64,000 bases of DNA from Candidatus Gracilibacteria bacterium. GTDB lineage: Bacteria > Patescibacteriota > Gracilibacteria > UBA1369 > UBA12473. The DNA lies in assembly GCA_041658685.1 (NCBI GenBank), contig JBAZZS010000002.1, positions 372,001-436,000 of the forward strand. The letters run 5' to 3'. Below, one piece after another: positions 1 through 8,624 of this stretch; position 1 is the first letter of the stretch, and every line of letters starts with the position of its first letter. Both the position numbers and the translations under genes were made by a program. Under the pieces are notes generated by a model. The model ran no database searches, had not been told where the DNA came from, and saw nothing but the letters and a program-made list of their open reading frames with translations.

Positions 1-610
1 TATCAATGGTTCTTTTTCCAAGGCGCCAACCGGCATAAGCTGTGAATAGGGCCACAACGATGGAGGCGATAGAATCCGCGATTCCAAAGTTAAATTTTGT
101 AAAAATAAGACCGATTAAGACTGCGGTGGAGCTCCAAATATCGGAACTGAAATGGAGCGCGTCGGCTTCAAGGGCTTGGCTATTGGTTTCATTCGCGACT
201 TTTTTGAGGGCCCGAGAGCGGGAAATATCCACTCCAATGGAGAGAACGACAACCGCAAAGGCATACCAGGTTACCGTGACTTCAACATTTTCAAAAAAGA
301 GACGTTGAATGGCTTCGTAAAAAATCCAAACGCAGGTGATGAAAAGCAGGCCGGTTTCGATGAGCGCGGAAACGCTTTCGACTTTGGTGTGGCCGTAAGG
401 ATGGTCTTTGTCTGCGGGTTTGTCTCCCACGCGAACGGCAAAAAAAGTGAGTAATGCAGCCCCAAGATCAAGGGCCGAGTGTGCGGCCTCGGAAAGAATA
501 CCCAAACTTCCGGTGAGCAATCCGACCGCGCCTTTAAATAACGTAAGAAAGAGGCTCGCGAAAACCGAACTCAAGGCCACCGAATTTTTGGCATCGGATT
601 TTTTGTTCAC
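1..610 (-). CDS. Cation diffusion facilitator (CDF) transporter, C-terminus beyond window
   Basis: Reading the minus strand from a GTG at 610-608 gives an uninterrupted frame of 203 codons that runs off the left edge. The product would exchange divalent metal ions (Zn, Fe, Co or Mn) for protons at the inner membrane. Family marks seen: HSALDLG near residue 37 and ALHFSSDIWSS near 150, the two paired HxxxD-type metal sites in membrane helices, and DHPYGHTKVES near 60, the classic CDF loop between helices 2 and 3. The C-terminal cytoplasmic domain is missing from the window. The GTG start has no clear ribosome site, so the true start may differ by a few codons. The neighbouring copper operon suggests a general metal-homeostasis neighbourhood. 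Confidence 0.85.
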   Translation of the reverse strand, partial: MNKKSDAKNSVALSSVFASLFLTLFKGAVGLLTGSLGILSEAAHSALDLGAALLTFFAVRVGDKPADKDHPYGHTKVESVSALIETGLLFITCVWIFYEAIQRLFFENVEVTVTWYAFAVVVLSIGVDISRSRALKKVANETNSQALEADALHFSSDIWSSTAVLIGLIFTKFNFGIADSIASIVVALFTAYAGWRLGKRTID

Positions 611-650
611 GGGAAATAATATAGCAGATTTAATAAAATGCCGAAGAATA

Positions 651-694
651 CGGGGAGGGGAAAGCTCACTTCGCTACGCTTCGTGAGTGTTAAA
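651..694 (+). repeat. Family B GC-rich hairpin repeat, copy 1
   Basis: A G-rich lead (GGGGAGGGG) is followed by a hairpin with stem CTCAC (665-669) and GTGAG (683-687) around a loop rich in TTCGCTACGCTTC. The same arrangement occurs near 42.8, 48.3 and 50.1 kb with compensatory stem changes. This copy overlaps the 3' end of the preceding minus-strand transporter gene and supplies its last codons and stop. Confidence 0.7.
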
Positions 695-1360
695 TGGGTT
701 GAAATCGGTTTTGGTATCGTAATAGTCTTCGTTTTCCGCCTTTTTGAGCCTTTTTGCGCAAACGTAGGTGAGGGGCGTGAAGAGGATTTCCACGCCGGTT
801 TTAAAAATATAATTTGAAAGAATGACGGTCCACAAAAAATCCATTGGGAAAATGCCATAAAAGGCGATGAATACAAAGAGCATGGTGTCGATGCCTTCGC
901 CAACGAGAGTGGAGCCGATGGTGCGCATCCATAACCACTTTCCTTTGGTTAAAACCTTCATTTTTGCCAGAATGAAGGAGTTGGAAAATCCTCCGCAGAA
1001 AAAAGCGACCAGACTTCCTAAAACGATGCGTGGAGTTTGGCCCAGAATCAACATGTAGGACTCTTGGTTGTTCCATGTTGCGTCTGGCGGGAGGGCCCCG
1101 ATGATATAAAAAATTCCAGCCATGAGTGCGGCGCAGAAAAACCCGAGCCAGATCACTTTTCGTGAGGCCTTGTATCCATAGACTTCGGTGAGAATGTCCC
1201 CAAAAATATAACTCAATGGGAAAAGAAGTGTGCCTCCGTCGAACGCGAACCATTTTAAGTCCACCATTTTTGTGGATGCGATGTTGGAGATGATCAATAC
1301 GGCGACAAATAATGCGGTGATGGTGTCGAGGTGGCGGTAAGGTTTCTTGAAAAGGGACAT
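674..1360 (-). CDS. yhhQ: VUT/YhhQ family queuosine precursor transporter
   Basis: A 228-residue integral membrane protein with about six hydrophobic segments. The N-terminal LDTITALFVAVLIISNIAS and the following KMVDLKWFAFDGGTLLFPLS are typical of the VUT (formerly DUF165) family, as is SYIFGDILTEVYGYKASR. Members studied in E. coli import the queuosine precursors preQ0/preQ1. A QueD-like gene lies 45 kb away in this window, so queuosine salvage is plausible, but transport of another purine-like substrate cannot be excluded. The last codons (NTHEA) are encoded by a family B repeat, so the C-terminus has probably been altered by repeat insertion. ATG start at 1360. Confidence 0.8.
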   Translation of the reverse strand: MSLFKKPYRHLDTITALFVAVLIISNIASTKMVDLKWFAFDGGTLLFPLSYIFGDILTEVYGYKASRKVIWLGFFCAALMAGIFYIIGALPPDATWNNQESYMLILGQTPRIVLGSLVAFFCGGFSNSFILAKMKVLTKGKWLWMRTIGSTLVGEGIDTMLFVFIAFYGIFPMDFLWTVILSNYIFKTGVEILFTPLTYVCAKRLKKAENEDYYDTKTDFNPFNTHEA

Positions 1361-1461
1361 TTTTGGAAATTAGAAAATTCAAACACTAAAATACTCTTTT
1401 TTGTGCCTGTAAGGAATAAAAAGGATGCCGTAATTATTTAAAATTATATTTCTTTTTATAA

Positions 1462-1626
1462 AGGCAATCGGGAAGGAAGAATTTTTGTTCGTATGGGAGT
1501 CGGACACTCGCAGACCCGTAGCAATGCGGAGGGTCTCTTTTTTCTCTTTAAATTCAAGAATACGAAATGCGACACTCCATTTCATTGCGTGTCTGGCTCA
1601 CAAAAATTTCCCTTTCCCTCTTGCCT
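1462..1626 (+). repeat. Family A structured repeat, copy 1 (expanded)
   Basis: Distal arms AGGCAA (1462-1467) and TTGCCT (1621-1626) enclose a second stem with GGGAAGG, AATTTTTGT and their complements near 1598-1617. Inside, GGACAC near 1502 faces GTGTCT near 1590. Unlike the other three copies, the core carries extra sequence including a terminator-like hairpin, AGACCC (1512-1517) with GGGTCT (1531-1536), followed by six T residues on the plus strand. The right arm overlaps the stop of the cupredoxin-like gene. Confidence 0.8.
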
Positions 1627-2038
1627 AAAAATTCTCCGAAAAGTTTTCGAAATGGATTTTAAAATTGTACATACCCATACCGCATAAACCGTTTAATGTG
1701 GTGCCGGCTTCTTGTGTCGGGATTTCGAATTCCTTAATTCCGGAAAGAGGGAGCGATTGTTGAATATTGAGGCTTGGGATTTGCACGTACGAGGAGCAAT
1801 CCAGGGTTCCTTTGGTTTCCATTTTTAAAACCGTTGGAATCCCGGCCTGCGCGTACGTTTCTCGAGGGGAATATCCGCCGCGGACTTGGATTTCGATGAT
1901 TTGAGTGCCGTCCATGACACTGACATTGGAGCTGGGGCCGGTTTGAGGGGAAAGGTTGGGAGATGAGGAAATTAAATATCCTCCGGCGATTAAAAAGAAA
2001 AAACCGGCGATGAAAACAAGCGTGATTTTTTTATTCAT
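1625..2038 (-). CDS. Exported cupredoxin-like copper-binding protein
   Basis: A 137-residue protein with a single N-terminal hydrophobic segment (residues 5-24: LVFIAGFFFLIAGGYLIS), probably an uncleaved anchor or signal peptide, and a compact beta-rich domain. Residues around 51-60 (QIIEIQVRGGYSP) and the pair DCSSY ... LCGMGMYNF near the C-terminus fit the cupredoxin-like domains found next to SafE-type and CopA genes, where Cys and Met residues bind copper outside the membrane. It is the last gene of the csoR-copA-safE operon (4 bp after its neighbour). The copper role is inferred from context and the Cys/Met pattern; a classical His ligand is not obvious. Confidence 0.65.
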   Translation of the reverse strand: MNKKITLVFIAGFFFLIAGGYLISSSPNLSPQTGPSSNVSVMDGTQIIEIQVRGGYSPRETYAQAGIPTVLKMETKGTLDCSSYVQIPSLNIQQSLPLSGIKEFEIPTQEAGTTLNGLCGMGMYNFKIHFENFSENF

Positions 2039-2042
2039 AAAA

Positions 2043-3065
2043 CTAAAAGTTAAAAAGTGGGGGAATCATACCTTTTGCAACGAATCCGTTGAGAATATTG
2101 AAAAGCGCTAAAACGATGACAATCAATCCTGCGGTTTTAAAGAAAATGCCGGCCCTTTTTCCGTTTTTAAGTGGTGCGGCGCCAAAGCTGAGTAAAGCTA
2201 AAACCGGGAAAGTTCCCAAAGCAAACAGCAACATGGTAAGTCCTCCTTGCCAAAAGCTTTCCAAAGAAAGCGCTTGAATTTGCATGGCTTGCGTGAATCC
2301 GCAGGGGAGGAAAAATGTCACGGCACCGAGTAAAAACGGCGTCCATTGATGCGTGTTTTTTTGAACGCTCAAAACGAGTTTTCCGAATCCTTTTGGAAGT
2401 GAAGGTTGGAGTTTTTTAGTGAAATGAAACACGTCGAGCAAGTTGATTCCTAAGATTAACATTACGATTCCTACAATCAAATTGAGAATAAAATAACCCG
2501 TGGGTCCGAGTTGAAAAACAGCGCCCAGTTGTCCCACGATTCCTCCGAGGATGAAAAATCCGATCAATCGTCCGATGTGAAATCTCGCTTGCGGTTTCCA
2601 CGGGTCTCCTTGTTTGGCGTAATTTGTAGAAAGAGATAAAATAAGTCCTCCCACCACGGCGAGGCAGGTTGAAACCGAGGCGATGAGGCCAATGAATAAG
2701 GCGGTTAATCCGGTCATTTTTTCCGTTGAAATTAAGTTGATCCAGCCGATTTTTTGTAACAGAAGAAAGCCTATGAAAAAGGCGATGGCAACGGGGATGG
2801 CGTAAAAAAACTCATTGAGTTTTGAGGGTTTGATTTGTTTTTCGAGCGCTAAACGATACCCGTGTTTTTGGATGTGAGGATTGAGCGTTTCTATAATTTC
2901 AATGGGGTTTTCAATAGGGGAATCCCATTCGATTTCCACTCGTCCCTCGGATAATTTTGCTTTTACTTGTGTCACGCCATCCACTTCAGTCAGTGTCTCT
3001 TCGATGAGCAGGGTGCAGGCAATGCAATGCATGCCGTGGGCGTAAAAGATATGTTTTTTTTTCAT
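2043..3065 (-). CDS. HMA domain fused to SafE/DsbD-like membrane protein
   Basis: 340 residues in two parts. Residues 1-75 form a heavy-metal-associated domain with the metal site GMHCIAC (Cys14, Cys17). Residues 90-340 hold about six membrane segments of the sulfite exporter TauE/SafE, UreH/DsbD-transmembrane type, with conserved small-residue helices such as STCLAVVGGLILSLS and FFLPCGFTQAMQ. In related copper clusters such fusions sit between the CopA pump and a periplasmic cupredoxin and are thought to move or deliver copper across the membrane, though the exact activity is not established. It follows copA by 7 bp, so it is co-transcribed. Confidence 0.85.
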   Translation of the reverse strand: MKKKHIFYAHGMHCIACTLLIEETLTEVDGVTQVKAKLSEGRVEIEWDSPIENPIEIIETLNPHIQKHGYRLALEKQIKPSKLNEFFYAIPVAIAFFIGFLLLQKIGWINLISTEKMTGLTALFIGLIASVSTCLAVVGGLILSLSTNYAKQGDPWKPQARFHIGRLIGFFILGGIVGQLGAVFQLGPTGYFILNLIVGIVMLILGINLLDVFHFTKKLQPSLPKGFGKLVLSVQKNTHQWTPFLLGAVTFFLPCGFTQAMQIQALSLESFWQGGLTMLLFALGTFPVLALLSFGAAPLKNGKRAGIFFKTAGLIVIVLALFNILNGFVAKGMIPPLFNF

Positions 3066-3072
3066 AGAATTT

Positions 3073-5310
3073 TTATAAAGATTTGACCCTGAGTCGTAAG
3101 GAATTGGTGATCACGGACACACTTGAAAATCCCATGGCCAATCCCGCAAAAACGGGGTTCAGTAGGATCCCGAAAAAGGGATAAAATAACCCGGCAGCCA
3201 AGGGGATTCCGATGAGGTTATAAATAAAGGCCCAAAATAAATTTTCTTTGATGGTCCGTAAAGTCATTTTGGACAATTTGAGGGCTTGAGCGATTTTTGA
3301 AATGTCTCCGTGAAGAAGCGTGATGTCTGCGGATTCAATGGCTACGTCTGTTCCGGTTCCCATGGCGATTCCCACGTCGGCTTGAGCTAAAGCCGGAGCG
3401 TCATTGATGCCGTCTCCGGCCATGGCCACAATTTTCCCTTGAGTTTGAAGTTCGATGATTTTATCGCGTTTGTCTTGCGGCAATACCTCGGCAAACACAT
3501 GGTCGATGCCCAATTCTTTGGCAATGGCTTGCGCGGTGAGTTTGTGGTCTCCGGTGAGCATGATGACTTCGAGGCCCAAGCTATGTAGTTTTTCCACGGC
3601 TTTTTTGGCTTCGGGTTTTATTGGGTCTCCGACCGATAGTGCGGCAAGGACTTCATTCTTGGAAGCGAGCAAAATAGGTGTTTTCCCTTGTTCCATCCAA
3701 TCTCCCAATTCGTTTGCGTTAAAGGAGGGAATAAAGCTTTTAATAAAATTTAAACTTCCGGCAAAATATTCAATTCCATCGATGGTGCCTTTAACCCCTT
3801 TGCCTTCGATGGCTTCAAAATTTTCAACGATTTTGTAAGGGATTCCTTTTTCGGTCAGCGCTTCAATGATGGCAAAGGCCAACGGATGCTCGGACCTTTT
3901 TTCAAGCGATTCAAGAATGGAAAAAATATCATTTGAGGGAAGGGTTGAGAAATTTTTGAAATCGATTAGTTTTGGTTTTCCAAGGGTGAGGGTTCCGGTT
4001 TTGTCGGTGACCACGACATTTACTTTTTTTAGTTTTTCAAATAATGAAGCATTTTTAATGAGAATTCCTTGGGTTGCGCCTTTGCCCACGCCTACGATGA
4101 TCGCGGTTGGAGTGGCGAGGCCGAGTGCGCAGGGGCAGGCGATCACGAGCACGCCTACAAAGCACGTCAATCCATACGAAAGCGCTTCATTGAAAGGCAT
4201 GTAGCGTGAGCCGATGAGGAGCCAGAGTCCTAATGTTAGAAAAGCGATGCCCAGTACAATCGGCACAAACACGGCTGAAATTTGATCTGCCAATTTTTGA
4301 ATGGGGGCTTTGCTATTTTGGGCGTCTTCCACCATTTTAATGATGTGTGCGAGGAGGGTTTCTTCGCCTACACCGGTGGCTTTAAATGTGAAGGCGCCTT
4401 GTTTGTTGAGGGTTCCGGCCAATACTTTATCTCCGATGATTTTTTGAACCGGAAGCGGTTCTCCGCTCATCATGGATTCGTCGATCGAGGATTTTCCTTC
4501 GAGAATTTCGCCATCCACCGGGATTTTTGCACCGGGTTTGATGACGAGAATGTCGCCGTATTTTACATTTTCAATAGGGACTTCAATCTCTTTTCCGTTT
4601 TGTAAAATCAGGGCGGTTTTGGCTTGCAGGGCGAGGAGTTTTTGAATCGCATCCCCGGTTTTGAGTTTGGCTCGCATTTCCAAATATTTTCCCAACGTGA
4701 TGAGCCCGATGACCACAATGGTGATGTCGTAATAGGTGCCTTGATTCCATTCAAATAAAGAAATGGAAAGGCTGTAGAGGTAGGCGGTGAGGGTTCCGAG
4801 TCCGACCAGAGTGTCCATATTGGCTTTGCCGTATCTTAAAAATCGCAACACGCCTTTGAGGTAGGGGCTGCCAATGACGAACAAGACGTACGTGGCGAGG
4901 AGTGGAAATATTTTTTCAAGAATGAGGTCTGCGGATTCTGGGACTGCGGGAAATGAAGGATACGCGGCTAAAAGTCCCTCCCAGACCATCATGGCAATAC
5001 TGAATATAACCAAAGGCATGACAATCCACACTTTGGTTCTTAGGGCTAAAAGTTCCTGAGTTTCGGTTTCTTTTTCGTGATGTGCGTGAGAATTTTTAGG
5101 ATCTTCGATTTTTAATGTGTACCCTAAAGGTTTTATTTTATTGGAAAGCGCTTCAGGCGATGTTTTTTTAGAGTCGAATTCGATTTTGAGCGATTCGGTG
5201 CCGTAATTGGCTTGCACCTTTTCAACCCCTTCGACCTTGGAAAGCGTTTTCTCAATAATGGCGGCGCAGGAAGCGCAGTGCATGCCCCGGATTTTGTAAG
5301 TGTTGGGCAT
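3073..5310 (-). CDS. copA: Copper-exporting P1B-type ATPase CopA
   Basis: A 745-residue P-type ATPase that pumps Cu(I) out of the cytoplasm. Seen in order: an N-terminal HMA domain with Cys12 and Cys15 (GMHCASC); a His-rich linker near residues 74-80 (HAHHEKE); the actuator loop MSGEPLP at about 282; the metal-translocating CPC motif in helix 6 (ACPCALGLATPT, about 391); the phosphorylated Asp in DKTGTLTLGK (about 436); the SEHPLA nucleotide site; and GDGINDAPALAQADVGIAMG near the C-terminus. The CPC plus HMA pattern specifies the P1B-1 copper class. It lies 19 bp downstream of csoR in one operon, so copper should induce it by releasing CsoR. Confidence 0.96.
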   Translation of the reverse strand: MPNTYKIRGMHCASCAAIIEKTLSKVEGVEKVQANYGTESLKIEFDSKKTSPEALSNKIKPLGYTLKIEDPKNSHAHHEKETETQELLALRTKVWIVMPLVIFSIAMMVWEGLLAAYPSFPAVPESADLILEKIFPLLATYVLFVIGSPYLKGVLRFLRYGKANMDTLVGLGTLTAYLYSLSISLFEWNQGTYYDITIVVIGLITLGKYLEMRAKLKTGDAIQKLLALQAKTALILQNGKEIEVPIENVKYGDILVIKPGAKIPVDGEILEGKSSIDESMMSGEPLPVQKIIGDKVLAGTLNKQGAFTFKATGVGEETLLAHIIKMVEDAQNSKAPIQKLADQISAVFVPIVLGIAFLTLGLWLLIGSRYMPFNEALSYGLTCFVGVLVIACPCALGLATPTAIIVGVGKGATQGILIKNASLFEKLKKVNVVVTDKTGTLTLGKPKLIDFKNFSTLPSNDIFSILESLEKRSEHPLAFAIIEALTEKGIPYKIVENFEAIEGKGVKGTIDGIEYFAGSLNFIKSFIPSFNANELGDWMEQGKTPILLASKNEVLAALSVGDPIKPEAKKAVEKLHSLGLEVIMLTGDHKLTAQAIAKELGIDHVFAEVLPQDKRDKIIELQTQGKIVAMAGDGINDAPALAQADVGIAMGTGTDVAIESADITLLHGDISKIAQALKLSKMTLRTIKENLFWAFIYNLIGIPLAAGLFYPFFGILLNPVFAGLAMGFSSVSVITNSLRLRVKSL

Positions 5311-5329
5311 GGGTAAGTTGTTAGGGGAT

Positions 5330-5596
5330 TTAATTGGAGAGATTGTAAATTTTGAGTAATTCCTCGATGGCTTTGGTTTTATTTTCTCGTAAGTTTTTAG
5401 CGGTGCAGGTGTCGAGATGGCCGGCTAAAAGTTCCCGTTTGGTGCTTTTTAAAAGACCAATAACACTGTCAGCTTGCTGAATGATTTCAGGGCAATAAGT
5501 GCCGGATTCAATCATGAAAATGACTTTTGCCAGGGTGCCATGGGCTTGTTTGGCGAGTTTGAGAGCCTTTGTTTTTTTAGGAGAAAGCGTGGGCAT
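5330..5596 (-). CDS. csoR: Copper-sensing repressor CsoR
   Basis: An 88-residue, all-helical DUF156 family repressor. The Cu(I) ligand triad is visible as Cys35 (GTYCPE), His60 and Cys64 (GHLDTC), the canonical Cys-His-Cys spacing, which argues for copper rather than nickel or formaldehyde sensing. I chose the ATG at 5596 because it gives the usual CsoR length; a longer open frame upstream overlaps the neighbouring gene and a probable operator. It is first in the operon with copA, the HMA-SafE fusion and the cupredoxin-like protein, the standard arrangement of an autoregulated copper efflux system. Confidence 0.92.
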   Translation of the reverse strand: MPTLSPKKTKALKLAKQAHGTLAKVIFMIESGTYCPEIIQQADSVIGLLKSTKRELLAGHLDTCTAKNLRENKTKAIEELLKIYNLSN

Positions 5597-5628
5597 AGAG
5601 GAGAAATTAAAGATTTTAAATTCAATTA

Positions 5629-5643
5629 ACCTACCACCTAGGT
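5629..5643. promoter_or_regulatory. Putative CsoR operator
   Basis: The palindrome ACCTA-CCACC-TAGGT lies 33 bp upstream of the csoR start. Further TAGG motifs follow at 5646-5655. Its position and dyad symmetry fit an autoregulatory CsoR site, although the half-site is shorter and less GC-rich than the best studied ones. Confidence 0.5.
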
Positions 5644-5679
5644 TATAGGTTTTAGGCTGACAAGTCAAGGGCGATTTAT

Positions 5680-6330
5680 TTACGCGAGAGCTTTTTTGAT
5701 TTCTTTTAAATCCGTAATGATGCCATCGGCCAATGAAAAATCCTGGTGTTCGTTGTGTTCGGCTTTGCGTGCAATCAGGAACATGCCCGCGGCTTTGGCG
5801 GCGCGAAATCCGTTGAGCGAGTCTTCGATTACCGCGCATTGTTCGGGCGGGACTCCCAGCCGGTCTGCGGCTTTGAGAAAAATTTCCGGATTTGGTTTTC
5901 CTTTTTGAATGTCGTCTCCGGTGAGAATGGCTTTGAAGATTTTTTTGGCGTTCAGACGATTCACGATCGTGTGTGCGAGGGCGTGGCTGGAACTGGTGGC
6001 GAGCGCCATGAGGTAGTGATGGCTTAATTTTTCAAGTACTTCAGGGGCATGATCCACCAGTGGGAAAATGTTTTGAGCATAATTTTCAAGTCGCTTGGCG
6101 TGGTCGCGGAGGATTTTTGCAGTGGGAAGATCCTTTTTAAAATAAGCGGCCACCCCTTTAAAATAATCGGCAAACGTGCAGCCCATCAAGGGTTTGGAAA
6201 TCTCCGGAGTCACATGGATTCCATATTCTTTTAAAGTTTCATTTTCCGCTCGTATATGATAGGCCTCGGAATCGATGAGTACGCCGTCCATGTCCCATAG
6301 AATCGCACGAATTTTTTTAGGGTTTTTCAT
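5680..6330 (-). CDS. HAD-superfamily phosphatase/phosphomutase
   Basis: A 216-residue haloacid-dehalogenase enzyme of the beta-phosphoglucomutase-like (subclass I cap) group. Motif I is WDMDGVLIDSE (nucleophile and acid Asp, residues 13-15), motif II is ATSSS (about 110), the Lys of motif III is in GKPNPEIF (about 143) and motif IV is EDSLNG (about 169). The helical cap lies between residues 20 and 85. The substrate, a small sugar phosphate or similar, cannot be read from sequence. Its ATG overlaps the stop of the upstream gene by 4 bp, so it is the last gene of a coupled three-gene operon. Confidence 0.88.
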   Translation of the reverse strand: MKNPKKIRAILWDMDGVLIDSEAYHIRAENETLKEYGIHVTPEISKPLMGCTFADYFKGVAAYFKKDLPTAKILRDHAKRLENYAQNIFPLVDHAPEVLEKLSHHYLMALATSSSHALAHTIVNRLNAKKIFKAILTGDDIQKGKPNPEIFLKAADRLGVPPEQCAVIEDSLNGFRAAKAAGMFLIARKAEHNEHQDFSLADGIITDLKEIKKALA

Positions 6331-7577
6331 AGGCTTTTTAGGGTTGAAAGAATGTAGTACATAAAAGGGTCTTTTTGGCTCGCCGGTTCATCGTAATCGT
6401 GTTCATTTTTGTTAAAAGTTCCTATGGCGTGAATCCATTTTTCATTGAGTTGGAATTCATAAACCACAATCGCGGCCCCTAATTCTTGTTGGGTGTAGCC
6501 CATGGCTTGGAAAGAAGGGAAATTCAATGCTTCGACGTCTTTAATCCATGAGGCTTCTCCAAGCGAGTCATCTTCCTTGTATAAATAATCCCCTTCTTCC
6601 AGAAGGTCAATCCATGGAGTCATCATGTCGCCATATCCTGTGCAAGCGGCTTGATCGGTTTTTTCGAAACTGAGCGAAAGAGACTCGTTTTTAAAAATAT
6701 GTATATTTTTTGATCGATATTCGGGAGGAGTCCAAAATTCAAAACTCAAGTCCGGAAAAACATAATGATCCCCTTGTTCCGTGGATTCGGTTGGGTCAAT
6801 GCGTGTCTTGCCGTTACTTAAAGTGTCATCGTAAGGCCAGCCCGGGCATATCTTGAGATAGGGCCGGTCGTTGTAATACGTGAATGCAACAGCGGCATCT
6901 TTTGTTTGAACCCAATCATTCCAAACATCGATTTCCGCGAAGCATGTGTCATTGTATTTTAAACCCGGATAAACTTCGAGAATTTTAAAAGAAAGGTTGG
7001 TTACATAAGGTTGATTGATGTCGAAAAATTGCATGGCGTATTCATTTTTGACTTCAAGGGTTTGTGTGGTGGTGGGGTCGTCGTTTATTGTCATTTCAAT
7101 GGTTTTGGCGCGGTTGTTTTCAAAAAAGAGGGTTTCGTCTGTGGCATAGCCGGGAATGATTCCAACGGTTTGGGGGGAATGGGGATAGTTGGTGGAAAAT
7201 TCCATTGAAATCCACGGAGAGGCGTCGCTCGGATCGCTGCACCAAGCTGTGGCGTAGTTAGTGTCGACCGCAGAGCCTTGATGATAAGAATAATTTTCGT
7301 CGTCTTTTTTGGAAGAGGAGGCGTCGAGGCTGTCAAGGATTGAATCTTGGGTTTGTTCGTTGAAATAAGTATGGCTGAGAGGATAGTCAACCGGTTCGGG
7401 TAAGACGATTCCGCTTAGAACTTCCGAGAAAATGGTTTTATGAAACGGGGAAAAGAGAGTTTTTTCCGATAGAGAAAGCGTGAATTTTTCCGTGGGGAAT
7501 TTGTTGTTGCGAATAAAAATCCAAGCGCCTCCCGCGAGAAGTGCAATGATTAAAAGGATTGAAAGATTTTTTTTCAT
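6327..7577 (-). CDS. Membrane-anchored protein with discoidin/NADase-type glycan-binding-like domain
   Basis: 416 residues. Residues 5-22 form one hydrophobic helix, so the protein is exported and likely anchored. Residues about 95-225 resemble the discoidin-type module found beside bacterial NAD-glycohydrolase toxins: a conserved Trp/Cys entry (TNYATAWC), SPWISMEF, a VGIIPGYATD turn, and the closing LSFKILEVYPG. Residues 230-416 are not recognised but contain aromatic-rich beta-strand-like stretches. Possible role: binding a cell-surface glycan. It overlaps both neighbours by 4 bp, so the methyltransferase, this gene and the HAD gene are translated together. Identification of the module is by pattern only. 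Confidence 0.6.
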   Translation of the reverse strand: MKKNLSILLIIALLAGGAWIFIRNNKFPTEKFTLSLSEKTLFSPFHKTIFSEVLSGIVLPEPVDYPLSHTYFNEQTQDSILDSLDASSSKKDDENYSYHQGSAVDTNYATAWCSDPSDASPWISMEFSTNYPHSPQTVGIIPGYATDETLFFENNRAKTIEMTINDDPTTTQTLEVKNEYAMQFFDINQPYVTNLSFKILEVYPGLKYNDTCFAEIDVWNDWVQTKDAAVAFTYYNDRPYLKICPGWPYDDTLSNGKTRIDPTESTEQGDHYVFPDLSFEFWTPPEYRSKNIHIFKNESLSLSFEKTDQAACTGYGDMMTPWIDLLEEGDYLYKEDDSLGEASWIKDVEALNFPSFQAMGYTQQELGAAIVVYEFQLNEKWIHAIGTFNKNEHDYDEPASQKDPFMYYILSTLKSL

Positions 7578-8422
7578 TTTTTACTTATAAAAATATCTTG
7601 ATACGAAAGGCCTTTTTTTCGATTGGACCAGCGTCCATGATGAATTTTTAGATTTTTTTCCATCCCTGTTTTTTTGAGCTGTTCGATGATCCATGATTCT
7701 CGATATCCGATTTCGGCTTCCGGGACGTTTTTGTGGGAATAAAAACTGATGTTTTTGATGTATTCATATTTGAAATTGCAATGGGAGCGTTGTTGGGAAA
7801 TGTTTTTTTGAGCCTCGTTATCGATGGAGAACCAGGTGACAAAACAGGTACCGCCCGGCTTTAAAACACGATGAATTTCTTTAAGGTATTGGCTTATTTG
7901 TTCGGGGAGCATGTGTGTGAAAACGGAAGTGGCGAATATAAAATCAAAATATTCGGCTTGGTAGGGAAATTTAAATTCGTGTGCCTGGATTTTTCCTTTT
8001 TTATTGTAATATTTATTGAAAATATCCACGGTTTGAAAATGAAAATTCGAGCATTCTTTGGTGATGTTTTTTTGACACCATTTTATTCCTCGATGATCGA
8101 TGTCGAATCCGTAATATTTTCCTTTTGTTAAAACTGGTTTTAAGGGGATGGCCATGCGCCCGATGCCGGAGCCGATGTCCAGGACCGTATCGGTGGGTTT
8201 TAATCCGCCGAGTCTAATAAAATAATCCGTGAATTCATCGCCGATTTTTTTAAAATCGAGACTGCCCACGAAGTCGTATCGTTTGGGGGGATAGCCTTTT
8301 AAATTGGTTTTGAAAATTGTGCCAAAAATGTCTTGGGCAAGATAAAAAAGGTATTTCAGGCTTTTTTTGACGGGAACGGGGAGGAGATATTTAAAAAATT
8401 TTTTGAGGTGATTTTTTTTCAT
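7574..8422 (-). CDS. Class I SAM-dependent methyltransferase
   Basis: 282 residues. The Rossmann core begins with the SAM-binding motif I VLDIGSGIGRMA (about residues 79-90), then an acidic residue at the end of strand 2 (GFDIDHRGI, about 105), motif near FIFATSVFTHM (about 160) and HRVLKPGGTCFVTWF (about 185), the pattern of small-molecule or glycan methyltransferases. The first 40 residues are basic and hydrophobic, suggesting membrane association. The methyl acceptor is unknown. First gene of the operon with the glycan-binding-like protein and the HAD enzyme; a cell-envelope saccharide is a reasonable but unproven target. Confidence 0.85.
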   Translation of the reverse strand: MKKNHLKKFFKYLLPVPVKKSLKYLFYLAQDIFGTIFKTNLKGYPPKRYDFVGSLDFKKIGDEFTDYFIRLGGLKPTDTVLDIGSGIGRMAIPLKPVLTKGKYYGFDIDHRGIKWCQKNITKECSNFHFQTVDIFNKYYNKKGKIQAHEFKFPYQAEYFDFIFATSVFTHMLPEQISQYLKEIHRVLKPGGTCFVTWFSIDNEAQKNISQQRSHCNFKYEYIKNISFYSHKNVPEAEIGYRESWIIEQLKKTGMEKNLKIHHGRWSNRKKGLSYQDIFISKK

Positions 8423-8483
8423 AAAAATTTAAGAAAAGATCATGAGCACGATATCACGATGAAGAGAGAGGGCACAAATAAAG

Positions 8484-8503
8484 TTCCTGCGCGTGCGCAG
8501 GAA
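8484..8503. repeat. Short perfect palindrome
   Basis: Stem TTCCTGCGC with a two-base centre and GCGCAGGAA on the other side. It sits between the methyltransferase start and tRNA-Ser, in about 200 bp that otherwise lack a gene. Function unknown; it could be a weak terminator or a regulator site. Confidence 0.5.
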
Positions 8504-8591
8504 GCGTAGAGAAATGCAGGGGATGGGAATAACTGAATCTCAATATTTTCCTGAAAATTCAATGATTCACTGAAAATCAATCGCTACTCAA

Positions 8592-8624
8592 CTTCCTTCG
8601 CGCCACGTTGTGGCGCTACGGAAG
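8592..8624 (-). terminator. Hairpin at the 3' end of tRNA-Ser
   Basis: Arms CTTCC/GGAAG enclose GCGCCAC (8600-8606) and GTGGCGC (8610-8616) with a 3-base loop. It begins directly after the CCA end of the minus-strand tRNA, as expected for a tRNA terminator or processing hairpin, but there is no long T-run, so termination is inferred. Confidence 0.5.

Noticed and set aside
801..1382. Minus-strand ORF of 193 codons overlapping the YhhQ-like gene
   Set aside because: It is a second frame of a well supported membrane-protein gene and its product has no coherent fold.
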